Notes: a model not told the origin generated them from the sequence alone. Counted from the first letter of the stretch, positions 34,264 through 48,311 are shown. The stretch: DNA of 64,000 bases from Costus lasius (GCA_027563935.2 CM050454.1:50744596-50808595); one strand, 5' to 3'. Translations and numbers: made by a program.

Positions 34264-35969
34264 TGTTCCACAACAACCAAGAAACAGCAGATTAGTACTA
34301 CTTCGAGTCATTTAAACTGGACTTGTTTTAAATGACCATGGCTCCCACTATTTTTAATCGAATTGACAACCCACAAAGTCAATCGAGAAATCCAAGATTT
34401 CCTAGTGAGATGAGATCCTCATTCCACACAGGGCTTCGCGTCCCACGAGGGTGGGATGAGATGCACAAAGTGACCCATGTTTCCTAAGGTGGGCTCGCCG
34501 GCCGATTGCTCCAAGTAATTCCCCTTATTGAGACAGTCCAGGCATTTCATGGCCAGCGAGGGTTGGATACAGCATGAAACCCTAACCTCTCAACGATGCC
34601 TCTAGAGTTTCACCATGTGCCTAGCACACATGAAAATCTAGTCAAGTCCATTCCTAACCGTTATGCCCAGGGCCAACGAGTTTCCTTGCGAAGGCACGCC
34701 CAGGTTAAAACTGGACTGGGGAAACCATTGCCACCATGCACTTTCTAAAGATAAGTGGGTGTGTCCCACGAGGGTGGGAAACAATTCACAACTCCACTAA
34801 TCGATAGCTTAGTGATGGCTACGCGTTAGAAGGCTACTAGACTTGATATTTTAATTGAGGGTTTTTGTTTAAGGTCTCATCATCTCAGTTTTATCTTATG
34901 TCTATCATTATAGGCGTGCAATCCTATGGTGATAACATAACAATAAAACATCACAGGCATGCTTTAGCTTTTGTAAAGAAAGCAATAAAAGGATGATGTG
35001 ATCATAGCCCATTCAAGACATTGAACCAATCCATGCCAAAAAGGGGTTCAACTCTTGACCTAGGATTCAATCCCCAAGACGAGACCTAGCCTAGCCGACC
35101 TCTAGCTCTATCTTCAAGGTTGGCTCCAAGGTCCTTCTCTCATGGTTTAGCTCTCAAACCCTAGGGGTACACCCACAAGGTTCGGCCAATGCCATGGTCT
35201 TCCTCCAAGGAAGGTGCACCATCTAGCAAGCCACAAGAGGGATAGCACACAAGCACAAGGCTCGGCCAAACCCTAACTTGCGCCCCCATGCAAGGATGTG
35301 CCACCTTTGAAGCTTGTTGCGCCATCAGGCAAGGATGCGCAACCAAGAAAGCATGCACCTTGCTCCAAGTAGATGCGCCACCCTAATCTTCTTCTTAGTT
35401 AAAAGCAAAAAAGAAAAGCGGCATACAGGCCTCACAAGGATACATCACAGTCATGCTAAGGGGCTTGACATATGACCATAACATCATGCACAATCAAGTA
35501 CTTACTCATGCAATTCTGCATGCTCATGAAAAACATAAAATCTGAAATTTTACTTTTTCATAAAACATGTCTCTCTTCCTTCCCTTCATATCACAAATCT
35601 TTGATTCTAAGTTTCTCTCAGGAGTCTACAAGAGGCATACCGGTTGCCCTGCTTGCAATCCCTAACTTGCTAGGATAAGGGCAATCACCCAGTCCATGCC
35701 CTATCCCAACAAGTCTCTCAAGATAGGTCTATCCAATTATGAGAGGAGAAATTTTCTCTTCCATGTATGGGTCTATCCCATCACATGAAGAGAGCAAAGA
35801 ACCACAAGAAGTTAATTAGAAGTAAGAAACAAGAGACCTACAATTTTTCTACTTAAAGAAAAACCATGCGCCAACATCTATGCAATATGCGAAAAATGTA
35901 GATATGACATGTGAGCATGAAAAGCATGAAAGAACATCGTTCGAGGCTCGCAAGTACCTCTGATACCAC
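34264..35969 (-). other. C leader with primer-binding site
   Basis: There is no gene. The primer site at 35957-35968 reads TGGTATCAGAGG, one mismatch from the A sites. Two CCCAC-CCTC-GTGGG hairpins lie near 34443-34456 and 34764-34777; the second is in the same position as the CCCAC-TCA-GTGGG hairpin of the A leaders. Short open frames show no motif. Confidence 0.82.
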
Positions 35970-35995
35970 TGTTGGGAAACCCCGGGGGCATTTTA
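35970..35995 (-). repeat. C 5' LTR, first piece
   Basis: The first 26 bp of the LTR (TGTTGGGAAACCCC...) next to the primer site. The last five, TTTTA, are the target duplication of A3. The LTR resumes after A3 at 63309. Confidence 0.9.
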
Positions 35996-37571
35996 TGAAA
36001 GATCCCCTAAAGGGGAGGGAGAAACCCTAAGCATGCGTAAATTGAAAAATTCGAATGGAGTCTTGGAAGCAAGAGGGCGAATTGGCTCTCCTCCAAAGAA
36101 GACGCACACAAAGGTGATGATGACTACTCCCTTGGCATCCTTGTGCTAGCAAAGCTTCAAGGTGTCCTAATCGTATGGAGGAGATGAGATGATCCTCTTC
36201 GTGGCGGCCGAAAGCTCTCTTCTCCAATGCGTGAAAACTTGATCACTTCACATGGCCGAGACCCATGAAGAGAAGAGGCATTTGTAAGCGTTTAGGCGTT
36301 ACATGATTTCCATAAATGGAAAGTCATGAAGCCATGCGTTCATGTCTTGTGAACGAACCAAAACGCCAACTCAATTGAACCAAGCGTTCATGTCTTGTGA
36401 GCGGGTTCAATTTAATTTGGTTCAATTGCATTGGTCCAAAGACCAAATCGAACCAAGCCAAGCCATGGTCTAAATCTTATATGAACCATGAAGGTTCAAG
36501 ATCCAACCGTTCATCTCTTGATGCTCTTGATCTCACCGATCAAGCATCAATCCTCTCGATCGAAGCTTACCGATCTCAAGCCCTAATCAATCAAACATGA
36601 TCAGACCAAATCTCAATTACAACCAGAGTTTAAACTCCTTTAAACTGAACCAAAACAATTCAGTCCACACGATCTGACATAAGTAAGCCATATCATCAAA
36701 TTGTGCGACCCTAAGGGTTTCCTTTAAATGTCGGTAACGATAACTTACGTTATCACGACCAGTGAGGGGTATCTAGCAACACATCACTGTCTCCCGATAT
36801 AAAGGAAAGAGTCTTCCAAGACTACACCCAAACCACAGCACAAGTGTGAATTCAATTCACTAGACATACATGTTTCCTTTGCCACTGGATGTTCTTATTG
36901 GACAAGCGTGTCAAGCTTGTAATTCTAATATGATGAGAATGATTAGATCAGATGAACATAGTCATCTGGGTATGGCCATACACTTTCTCAATCATCTCAT
37001 CCAGGGGGCCCCTATAGAACATCACACTCCAAACAAGGAGACGGCAATCCTATATCTATCACTAGTGCCCTAACATGACTCATGCTCATTATCCAAGATA
37101 GTCTATAACCATTATATTTCAAATGATATTGAACTACCTCAAAACAATGCCAATCATCATTTAGAAACACAAGTGATCTCAAGTCAGAGGAAATATGCCA
37201 CTTGCTTACATACAAGGATTATTCACATTGTGACAAGCAATTGAATATCCTTGCAGGGTCTGTCCAGTACATCCAATGTACCTATGAGTCTACATCTTAT
37301 TCCATGCTCGAAGCATCCTATAAGATTAGAACACATATTAGTCTCAATCATATCAAGGCTGTCTCATGTTCACCAAGATATCTCGACTAAGGACTATACT
37401 GCATGTCAGCCAGGCTGAACAGTATTGAGACATTATTCAGAAGTATATATATATATATATATATTGTTACAACCTAAATAACAACCATTGCCTTTATAAA
37501 CATTGAGTTTATACATGATACTGATACAATCCCAAGGCCTCAAACATTAGCCTTAAGGGCATACCCCAACA
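35996..37571 (-). repeat. A3 3' LTR, about 107 bp deleted
   Basis: It starts TGAAAGATCCCC and ends ATACCCCAACA. Against 61626-63308 it lacks about 107 bp at 36046-36051; ATT is present at both breakpoints. It contains a (TA)10 run at 37443-37462. Confidence 0.93.
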
Positions 37572-37591
37572 ATCTCCCACTTGCACTTAAT

Positions 37592-39204
37592 CTAATGGTT
37601 GAGAAATCTCAAACCCATATTATTACAGTGCTTCTCATGCTTCTGCTGCGCCAGAGGCTTAGTAAGCGGGTCAGCCAGATTGTCATCTGTATGAACCTTG
37701 CAGATTTTGATCTCACCATGATCAATGATCTCTCGGATCAAATGAAACCTTCTTTGTATGTGCTTGGACTTCTGGTGCGACCGTGGTTCCTTTGCTTGTG
37801 CTATTGCTCTAGTGTTATCACAGAAGATAACCAATGGATCTGCACTCGAAGGAACAACACCAAGTTCCTGAATGAACTTACGAATCCACACTGCCTCCTT
37901 GGATGCTTCCGAGGCTGCAACATACTCGACTTCTGTTGTGGAATCAGCAACAATAGACTGTTTGAAACTTTTCCACACCACTGCTCCTCCATTCAAGCTA
38001 AAAACATAGCCTGATTGCGATCGGAAATCATCCTGGTCAGATTGGAACGAAGTGTCAGTATATCCTTCAATACTGAGTTCTTCCTGACCTCCATATACCA
38101 AGAACATATCTTTGGTCCTCCGAAGATATTTCAAAATGTTCTTGACCGCAATCCAGTGCGCCTTACCTGGATTACTTTGGAATCGACTGGTCACGCTTAA
38201 CCCGTAAGCGACGTCTGGGCGAGTACACAACATCGCATACATAATGGACCCAATAGCCGAAGCATAAGGCGTATTGTCCATTTCATCTTTCTCAGTCTGT
38301 GTTTGTGGACACTGACTCTTTGAAAGATTCAGACCATGTCTGACTGGAAGATATCCTCTTTTAGAATTCTCTAAATGGAATCTCTCCAGGACTTTATCGA
38401 TGTAAGTACCTTGGCACAACCCGAGAAGCCTCTTAGATCTATCTCTGTAGATCTTCACACCTAATACATAGGCTGCTTCTCCTAGATCTTTCATCTGGAA
38501 ACATTTTCTTAACCATGCCTTGACGGCATGTAGTTCAGGAATGTCGTTTCCAATGATCAAGATATCATCGACGTAGAGGATTAGGAAAGTAATCACACTC
38601 CCACTAAACCTCTTATATACACACGGGTCATCTTCATTCTTGATGAAACCAAATTCACAGATTGATTCATCAAAACGAATATTCCAGCTTCTTGATGCTT
38701 GTTTAAGTCCATAAATGGACTTCTTTAACTTGCATATTTTATGACGATCTGATGGATTGGTGAAACCTTCAGGTTGTGTCATATACACATCCTCCTGCAG
38801 ATTTCCATTAAGGAAAGCAATCTTCACATCCATTTGCCAGATCTCATAATCATAATATGCTGCTATCGCGAGAATAATCCGAATAGACTTGAACATGGCT
38901 ACAGGAGAGAAAGTTTCATCATAATCTATCCCGTAGATTTGTTTGAAACCTTTCGCAACTAGCCTGCCTTTATAGGTAACTACGTTACCATCCATGTCAA
39001 TCTTCTTCTTGAAGATCCATTTACAGCCTATAGGGATTACTCCCGGAGGCGGATCAACCAAATCCCAGACTTGGTTATCTGACATGGAGTCCATCTCGGC
39101 TCGCATAGCTTCAAGCCATCTTGCTGAATCCGGTCCACTGACCGCATCCGCATAAGTGAGGGGTTCATCATTATCAATGATGTAGACTCCGTCATAGCGC
39201 TCAG
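37592..39204 (-). pseudogene. A3 pol, 3' part: RT and RNase H
   Basis: Open from the A2 insertion to the terminal stop. It has SARWLEAMRAEMDS, GCKWIFKKKIDMDG, IYGLKQASRSW, YVDDILIIGNDIP and RNase H (TDTSFQSD, TTEVEYVAASEASK, CDNTRAIAQAKEP). RNase H has three substitutions relative to A1/A4 (TDA to TDT, AEY to VEY, NTGA to NTRA) near conserved residues. The frame continues across A2 at 48312 with the CTCAG duplication. Confidence 0.92.
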
Positions 39205-40896
39205 TGTAGGACCCCTTTCAAGAGGGGGGCGAAACCCTATTGGTGGCGCATGTATAAATTTCGCATGGAAGCTAGGGTTTCAAAAGATCTTAATATCGCA
39301 TATGATCAACTTTCACACATTAGAAATAACAAGAGAAGGATCCATACCATCGCCATCTCATGGATGGTGTCTTGGAAGGAGAGAGCAAGAGAGATCTCCT
39401 CCAAAGGTGATGCACACAATTGATGTCGCCTACTTTTCCTTGGTGCTCCTTGTGCTAGCAAGGCTCCAAGAAGTGCTTGTCGAATGGAAGGGAAGGAGAC
39501 CTTCTTTGCTTGGCGATTTCTTGCTCCTACTTTCGTCCACCTTCACTACGCAAGATGAATGCTTGAGGCGACGAGAGAGCGAGATGCGAGCAAGAGTGTA
39601 ACGCAACTCATGAATGTGGAGGCGTTTTTCTATCTTGGAAACGCATCTTCCAAAAATAGCAAAAACCATAAGTTCATGCGTTCATGCGATCATGAACAAA
39701 CCGCATTTACCTCTTCTCTTTGAACCATGCGCTCAGCCCATGAGCCGGTTCAATTTCATTTGGCTCAATGACCAAATAAACCAAGCGACTTAGCCTAGAT
39801 CACAATTGAACCCTAAGGTTCTTGGTCTGACCGTTGATCTCTTGACGCTTCTGATCTCACCGATCTAGCATCTATTCTCTCAATCGAAGCTTACGGATCT
39901 GAAGCCCTAATCAATCAAACATGATCAGACTAGATCTCACTTACAATCAGAGATTAAATCCCTTTAAACTTAACCCAAACAATTCAGTCCACACGATCTG
40001 ACTTAAGTAAGCCATATCATCAAATTGTGCGACCCTGAGGGTTTCCTTCAATGTCGGTAACGATAACTTACGTCATCACGATCAGTGAGAGGTATCTAGC
40101 AACACATCACTGTCTCCCGATAGAAAGAAAGGAGTCTTCCAAGACTACACCCAAACAACAACACAAGTGTGAATCAACTCACAAGGCATGCATATTTCTT
40201 TTGCCACTGGATGTTCTTATTGGACAAGCGTGTCAAGCTTGTAACTCCAATATGATGAGCATGATTAGTTCAGATGAACATAGTCACCTGGGTATGGCCA
40301 TACACTCTCTCAATCATCTCATCCAGGGGGCCCCTTTAGATCATCACACTCCTTAAACAAGGAGACGGCAATCCTTTATCTATCACTAGTGCCCTAACCT
40401 GACTCAAGCTCATTATCCAAGATAGTCTATAATCATTATGTTTCAAATGATATTGAACTACCTCAAAACAATGACAATCATCATTTAGAAAACACAAGTG
40501 ATCTCAAGTCAGAGGAAATGTGCCACTTGTTACATTCAAGGATTATTCACATTGTGACAAGCAATTGAATATCCTAGTAGGGTCTGTCCAGTACATCCAA
40601 TGCACCCATGAGTCTACATCTTATTCCATGCTCGAAGCATCCTATAAGATTAGAACACATATTAGTCTTAACCATATCAAGGCTGTCTCATGTTCACCAA
40701 GATATATCGACTAAGGACTTTACTGCATGTCAGCCTAGCTGAACAGCATTGAGACATTATTCAGAAGTACACTTATTACTGCAGACAAGGTAACAAACTG
40801 AATAATAACCATGCCTTTATAAACACAAGAGTTTATTACATGATACTTTTACAATCCCAAGGCCTCAAACATTAGCCTTAAGAGCATACCCCAACA
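39205..40896 (-). repeat. A2 3' LTR
   Basis: It starts TGTAGGACCCC and ends CATACCCCAACA, 1,692 bp. No coding gene; antisense frames of up to 101 codons (40051-40356) are shadows of U3. Confidence 0.94.
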
Positions 40897-40916
40897 ATCT
40901 CCCACTTGCACTTAAT

Positions 40917-43900
40917 CTAATGGTTGAGAAATCTCAAACCCATATTATTACAGTGCTTCTCATGCTTCTGCTGCGCCAGAGGCTTGGTAAGCGGGTCTGC
41001 CAGATTGTCATCTGTATGAACCTTGCACACTTTGATCTCGCCACGATCAATGATCTCCCTGATCAAATGAAACCGTCTCTGTATGTGCTTGGACTTCTGG
41101 TGCGACCGTGGTTCCTTTGCTTGTGCTATTGCTCCAGTGTTATCACAGAAGATAACCAAAGGATCTGCACTCGAAGGAACGACACCAAGTTCTCTCACGA
41201 ACTTACGAATCCACACTGCCTCCTTGGATGCTTCCGAGGCTGCAACATACTCGGCTTCTGTTGTGGAATCAGCAATAGTTGACTGTTTGAAACTCTTCCA
41301 CACCACTACTCCACCATTCAAGCTAAAAACATAGCCTGATTGCGATCGGAAATCATCCTGGTCAGACTGGAACGAAGCGTCAGTATATCCTTCTATACTG
41401 AGTTCTTCCTGACCACCATATATCAAGAACATATCTTTGGTCCTCCGCAGATATTTTAAAATGTTCTTGACTGCAATCCAGTGCGCCATACCTGGATTAC
41501 TTTGGAACCGACTGGTCACGCTTAACCCGTAAGCGACGTCAGGGCGAGTACACAACATCGCATACATTATGGACCCAATAGCCGAAGCATAAGGCATATT
41601 GTCCATTTCATCTTTCTCAGTCTGTGTTTGCGGACACTGACTCTTCGAAAGATTCAGACCATGTCTGACTGGAAGATATCCTCTTTTAGAATTCTCTAAA
41701 TGAAATCTTTCCAGGACTTTATCGATGTAAGTACTCTGGCACAGCCCGAGAAGCCTCTTAGATCTATCCCTGTAGATCTTCACACCTAATACATAGGCTG
41801 CTTCTCCTAGATCTTTCATCTGGAAACATTTCCTTAGCCATGCCTTAACCGCATGCATTTCAGGAATGTCATTTCCAATGATCAAGATATCATCGACGTA
41901 GAGGACTAGGAAAGTAATTACGCTCCCACTAAACCTCTTATATACACACGGGTCATCCTCGTTCTTGATGAAACCAAATTCACTGATTGATTCATCAAAA
42001 CGAATATTCCAGCTTCTTGATGCTTGTTTAAGTCCATAAATAGACTTCTTTAATTTGCATATTTTATGACGATCTGATGGATTAGTGAAACCTTCTGGTT
42101 GTGTCATATACACATCCTCATCCAGATTTCCATTCAGGAAAGCTGTCTTCACATCCATCTGCCAGATCTCATAATCATAATATGCTGCTATCGCGAAAAG
42201 AATCCGAATAGACTTAAACATGGCTACAGGAGAGAAAGTTTCATCATAATCTATCCCGTAGATTTGTTTGAAACCTTTCGCAACTAGCCTGCCTTTATAG
42301 GTAACCACGTAACCATCCATGTCAATCTTCTTCTTGAAGATCCATTTACAGCCTATAGGGATTACTCCCGGAGGCGGATCAACCAAATCCCAAACTTGGT
42401 TATCTGACATGGAGTCCATCTCGGCTCGCATAGCTTCAAGCCATCTCGCTGACTCCGGTCCACTGACTGCATCCGCATAAGTGAGGGGTTCATCATTATC
42501 AATGATGTAGACTCCGTCATAGTGCTTAGGCTGTCGACGGATCCTTCCCGATCTTTGCGGTTCCCGTGATATCTGAGCCTCAAGTTGTTCAATAACCTGT
42601 TCTACCGGCTCAGGCTCATCCAACTGTGCTTGAGCACTTTGTCCTTCCTATGGATTCTCATCCAACTTTATTTCTCTCCCACTGGCCTCTTGGAGAAGAA
42701 ACTCCCTCTCAAGAAATATGGCCGTCCGAGCAACAAATACCTTGTTCTCTTTGGGATCGTAGAAATAATAACCCTTAGTTTCCTTAGGGTAACCGACAAA
42801 GATACATTTGTCAGATCTGCTCTCTAGTTTCCCAGAGGCGAGCTCTTTAACATAAGCCTCGCAGCCCCAGATCCTGATAAATGTCAAGCTCGGCTGTTTC
42901 CCACACCACAATTCATATGGGGTCTTTGAAACTGCCTTGGATGGCACTCGGTTTAGTACCTTTGCAGCTGTCTCCAGTGCAAATCCCCAAAAGGAGTAAG
43001 GAAGAGTAGCCTGACTCATCATGGAACGAACCATATCAAGTAGGGTTCTGTTCCTCCTCTCGGACACACCATTCCATTGCGGTGTTCCTGGCGGAGTGAG
43101 CTATGAGATAATCCCACACTCCTTTAGATAGTCATTAAATTCTCGAGTTAGGTATTCTCCACCTCGATCAGAATGAAGTGCCTTGATATTTCGGCCTAGC
43201 TGATTTTGTACTTCGTTCTTGAACTCTTTGAACTTGTCAAAAGATTCACTTTTATGTCTCATCAAATAGACATAACCATATCTACTGAAATCATCAGTAA
43301 ATGTGATGAAGTATTGATAGCCACCTCTGGCATGTTTACTAAATGGCCCACACACATCACTGTGTATAAGGTCAAGCAAAGCTTGAAGCCCTTTGACCTT
43401 TGTGAGGAAAAGGTGACTTCGTCATTTTACCCATTAAACAAGCTTTGCATGTATCAATCTCCTCATAGGAGAATGATCCCAGCAGTCCATTATCATGCAA
43501 CCGCTTAATGCGTTTCTCGTTAATATGGCCTAAACGACTATGCCATAGCAAGGTGCTGTCATCAGCATACTTGGCTTTCTTATTATCAATGTTGTGTATA
43601 GAACATTCCATGTCCAACATGAATAACCCATTGTTAATTGAACCAGTTGCATAAACAATATTATCTAAAGACAAAACACACTTTGAAATATTGCATTCAA
43701 AGGAAAAACCCTTCCTGACAAGAGCAGGAATGGAGATAATATTCTTAGTAATGCTGGGAACAAAGTAACAACTGTTTAGTTCTAATACAAGTCCAGATGG
43801 CAAAGAGATGAAATAGTCTCCTACAGCAACAGCAGCAACCCGTGCCCCGTTTCCAACTCGTAGGTCCACCTCATGCTGTCCCACCTGTCTTCTTCTCTTG

Positions 43901-44802
43901 AGTTCCTGTACATTTGAACAAATGTGAACTCCACATGCAGTGTCCAACACCCATGATATAGAAGAAGAAGATATCATGACTTCAGTCACAAATATACCTG
44001 AGCCAGAAGCGATGCTTCCCTTCTTGTCTCCTTGGAGCGCTTTACAGTCCTTTTTCCAGTGACCTAGCTGGCCACAGTGGAAACATCTGTATTCCTTGGA
44101 CCGCTTGACCTTTTGCTTCAGAGCCTTGCTGTAGCTCTTGACAGGGGCCTTGCCCTTCTTCCCCTTCTTCTTGTTCCTTGAAGGAACCATTAAGACAGAG
44201 GTTGAAGGCTTTCCCTTCAGAGTCTCCTTAGTAGTCAAGAGCATATTCAGCAGCTCTGCCGGCGTACAATCGATTTTGTTCATATTAAAGTTAATAATGA
44301 ACGCATCGAAAGAGGGCGGGAGAGACTGCAGAATAATATCTACAGCAAGCTCCTGATTGATGGTATGCCCCAGTTTCTCTAGAGCTTCTTTGTGCCCAAT
44401 CATTTTGAGCACGTGAGCTCCCACTGGGCTCCCTTCAGCCAGTTTGCTCTGAAAGAAAAGCTTGGTCAGATTATAGCGTTCTGTCCTCGCCTGTGCAGCA
44501 TACAGCATCTTGAGGTTCGCTATAATCTCTATAGCCGACATATCCTCATGCTGACGCTGCAGCGGTGGCGTCATAGACGCTAGCATCAGGCAAGCGACAT
44601 CAATGCTATCATTGACGTGCTTTTCGTAGGCTTCCCAAACCGCCCTTGCGGCGTTCAGAGCGGGTTGAGGCGGTATTGCCGTCTCGAGGACATACAGTTT
44701 CCTCTCTGCCTTAAGAACGATCTTAAGGTGTCCGAACCAGTCTGAGAAGTTTGGCCCAGCAAACTTCTCCCTTTCCAGTAGGGATCGCACATTGAAGTTC
44801 AT
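40917..44802 (-). pseudogene. A2 Gag-Pol polyprotein (two stops, one frameshift)
   Basis: It is 3,886 bp, one base longer than the A1 and A4 frames. Gag (MNFNVRSLLEREKF), knuckle CFHCGQLGHWKKDC, protease VLDTACG and integrase zinc are open from 44802 down to about 43380, where one extra base shifts the frame (AAGCTTG region). TAG at 43101-43103 replaces Gln (CAG in A3 and A4), and TAG at 42648-42650 replaces Glu (GAG in the other A copies). RT (YVDDILIIG) and RNase H (TDASFQSD, AEYVAASEASKEAVW) are open from 42647 to the end. Confidence 0.93.
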
Positions 44803-46619
44803 GGTGTTCGTTGCTGCAGGAATCTACAACAATGCAAGAACAGCAAGGTCAGTATCAATGTTTAGAATCAATCCAGGACTTACGAAAGATTCTTTTCTCA
44901 CTATTTTATCTGGCTGAAAAATCCAGCAAAACAGCCCGAAAGAGTAACACTCTTTTAGTGAGATGGGATCCAGATTTCATACTTGGTCTCCGCGTCCCGC
45001 TCAGGCGAGATAAGATGCACAGAGAGTACAAGCACTAATCTCTGGTAGGCTGTCCCAGCCAATCGCCAACCCGTGCGATTCCCCTTCATCTGGGCAATCC
45101 AGCAGACTGTGCCAACTGAGTTGGTACAACACAGTCTCTGACCCCACAGATGGCTGCCTCCATGTGCTACCATATGCGCCATATATGTAGCCTACATGGT
45201 CAAGCTGACCCGACCTACTCCCTGGACCACCACGTGCTATGCTGAGCAATGAGAAGCGATAAATCCCTTCTCTGTAACACGCAGGTGTAATCCCGCACCG
45301 TCTAAAGATAGATGGACGTGCCCACTGAGTGGGTACAACACGGCTCCAACGATAATCAGAACAGTGAGGTTTCGCGTCAGAAGGCTTACGAGCTTGATAT
45401 TTAATCGTTGGATTTTAACGGTCTTTTATCTTCTTCACTATCATGCAATTCCTATGGTGATAGCAGAAGATAAACTAATCATGCAATTCTAATATTTAAA
45501 TAATAAAAGAAAGCATGGATCTTATGTGGTAAAAGCCCATAAGCCTAAGTTAGACCTTAATATCATTTAAGTCTTCACTAGCTTTTCTTCATGGGTCTTT
45601 TGCTGCTCATCTGGCCCAAATCAGGGCCCAAGCGCCAACTGCAGCTCAGGTGCGCCCACCAGGTAAATGCGCCTGTCCTAGGGTCGAACCCTAGACCTCC
45701 CACCTGGTCAAGCCAGTGCTGCATGCGCCTCTGCCATGTGTGCTTTTGTGCTCTTGTCTAATTAAATTACAATTTAACTATCTAGACAAGATTGACACGC
45801 AGGTCAATTTCACATTATAAATTAATTAAACTGTGACTCGTAGATCACAAAAATAAAATAATTTACAATCACATCCCAGGCACGCAGGCCCCAGCACAGC
45901 ACACATTAAACATGGGCAGCCCACATAAGATTAAATAAACAAACATATGGCATCCAATCAGCATGTGATCCAATAAGAAAATAAATTTTTGAAAACCCCA
46001 TTGGCCTCAATTTTAATTTTCTTATATGCCCTACAACCTTACAACGGTCCATCAATAGGGATCCACTCATCCAATCAAGTCAGATCCAGTGCCCTTGCAT
46101 GCACCAAGTCTTAACTGACTTGTGTCGACCCAGTGGTCAACTATGCATGCGTTTAGGGCTGAACGACCACTATGAGGTCTGGCAAACGGGTGTGAGCCCG
46201 GGCCTAACTCATGTGCGTTCAACATTCGTCTCAACCAGACATCGCTACACGCCTGTGATGCAGTCGACCTATAGCCACCACTTGCTTGCGCAATGGTGCT
46301 ATCTGGTCGACCCATCTAGGCTGTCAGATGGTCTGATCAGACTAGTTGGATCTAATCTCTAGGATGACTTCAACCCTACTAACCCGTCTAAGGGTTTATA
46401 GTAGGCGCTTAGTCTAATGATGGGCGCGCAAGTGATATACGTTTGGATAAAACATCAACAACAAAGATGCGCTAACATTATACATGCGCAAACATGAAAA
46501 ACATATGTAATCATTTTCGCATGTAACCAATAGATCTAAGCATTTTGCGCAAACATGGATCACAAAATTATCATCAAGCAATCATATGCATATAGAGAAA
46601 CCTATGCTCTGATACCAAT
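44803..46619 (-). other. A2 leader with primer-binding site
   Basis: There is no clear gene. Primer site 46606-46617. TTCGA-loop hairpin at 45675-45696. An 82-codon frame (45001-45249) matches the last part of the 148-codon leader frame of A4 and might be a remnant, but it has no recognisable domain. Confidence 0.85.
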
Positions 46620-48311
46620 TGTAGGACCCCTTTCAAGAGGGGGGCGAAACCCTATTGGTGGCGCATGTATAAATTTCGCATGGAAGCTAGGGTTTCAAAA
46701 GATCTTAATATCGCATATGATCAACTTTCACACATTAGAAATAACAAGAGAAGGATCCATACCATCGCCATCTCTTGGATGGTGTCTTGGAAGGAGAGAG
46801 CAAGAGAGATCTCCTCCAAAGGTGACGCACACAATTGATGTCACCTACTTTTCCTTGGTGCTCCTTGTGCTAGCAAGGCTCCAAGAAGTGCTTGTCGAAT
46901 GGAAGGGAAGGAGACCTTCTTTGCTTGGCGATTTCTTGCTCCTACTTTCGTCCACCTTCACTACGCAAGATGAATGCTTGAGGCGACGAGAGAGCGAGAT
47001 GCGAGCAAGAGTGTAACGCAACTCATGAACGTGGAGGCGTTTTTCTATCTTGGAAACGCATCTTCCAAAAATAGCAAAAACCATAAGTTCATGCGTTCAT
47101 GCGATCATGAACAAACCGCATTTACCTCTTCTCTTTGAACCATGCGCTCAGCCCATGAGCCGGTTCAATTTCATTTGGCTCAATGACCAAATAAACCAAG
47201 CGACTTAGCCTAGATCACAATTGAACCCTAAGGTTCTTGATCTGACCGTTGATCTCTTGACGCTTCTGATCTCACCGATCTAGCATCTATTCTCTCAATC
47301 GAAGCTTACCGATCTGAAGCCCTAATCAATCAAAGATGATCAGACTAGATCTCACTTACAATTAGAGATTAAATCCCTTTAAACTGAACCCAAACAATTC
47401 AGTCCACACGATCTGACTTAAGTAAGCCATATCATCAAATTGTGCGACCCTGAGGGTTTCCTTCAATGTCGGTAACGATAACTTACGTCATCACGATCAG
47501 TGAGAGGTATCTAGCAACACATCACTGTCTCCCGATAGAAAGAAAGGAGTCTTCCAAGACTACACCCAAACAACAGCACAAGTGTGAATCAACTCACAAG
47601 GCATGCATATTTCTTTTGCCACTGGATGTTCTTATTGGACAAGCGTGTCAAGCTTGTAACTCCAATATGATGAGCATGATTAGATCAGATGAACATAGTC
47701 ACCTGGGTATGGCCATACACTCTCTCAATCATCTCATCCAGGGGGCCCCTTTAGATCATCACACTCCTTAAACAAGGAGACGGCAATCCTTTATCTATCA
47801 CTAGTGCCCTAACCTGACTCAAGCTCATTATTCAAGATAGTCTATAATCATTATGTTTCAAATGATATTGAACTACCTCAAAACAATGACAATCATCATT
47901 TAGAAAACACAAGTGATCTCAAGTCAGAGGAAATGTGCCACTTGTTACATTCAAGGATTATTCACATTGTGACAAGCAATTGAATATCCTAGTAGGGTCT
48001 GTCCAGTACATCCAATGCACCCATGAGTCTACATCTTATTCCATGCTCGAAGCATCCTATAAGATTAGAACACATATTAGTCTTAACCATATCAAGGCTG
48101 TCTCATGTTCACCAAGATATATCGACTAAGGACTTTACTGCATGTCAGCCTAGCTGAACAGCATTGAGACATTATTCAGAAGTACACTTATTACTGCAGA
48201 CAAGGTAACAAACTGAATAATAACCATGCCTTTATAAACACAAGAGTTTATTACATGATACTTTTACAATCCCAAGGCCTCAAACATTAGCCTTAAGGAC
48301 ATACCCCAACA
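46620..48311 (-). repeat. A2 5' LTR
   Basis: It is 1,692 bp, starts TGTAGGACCCC next to the primer site and ends ATACCCCAACA at the CTCAG duplication. The antisense frame 47935-48129 recurs in all A LTRs. No coding gene. Confidence 0.94.

Larger units (their letters stand above)
39205..48311 (-). mobile_element. A2: complete Ty1/copia element inside A3
   Basis: It is flanked by CTCAG at 39200-39204 and 48312-48316, in A3 pol between integrase and RT. 5' LTR 46620-48311, primer site 46606-46617, leader, Gag-Pol 44802-40917, 3' LTR 39205-40896. Both LTRs are 1,692 bp and differ at about 14 positions by eye (about 0.8%). They end CCTACA in the sense direction, unlike A3 (CTTTCA) but like A4. 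Confidence 0.96.

Noticed and set aside
37443..37462. TA run as a promoter element
   Set aside because: It is a simple repeat near the LTR start, present only in A3; the position does not fit the core promoter.
46555..47016. 153-codon plus-strand open frame
   Set aside because: It is antisense to the A2 5' LTR and primer region, starts in the leader and crosses the LTR edge, and has no domain; a chance frame shared with 39302-39601 because the LTRs are alike.
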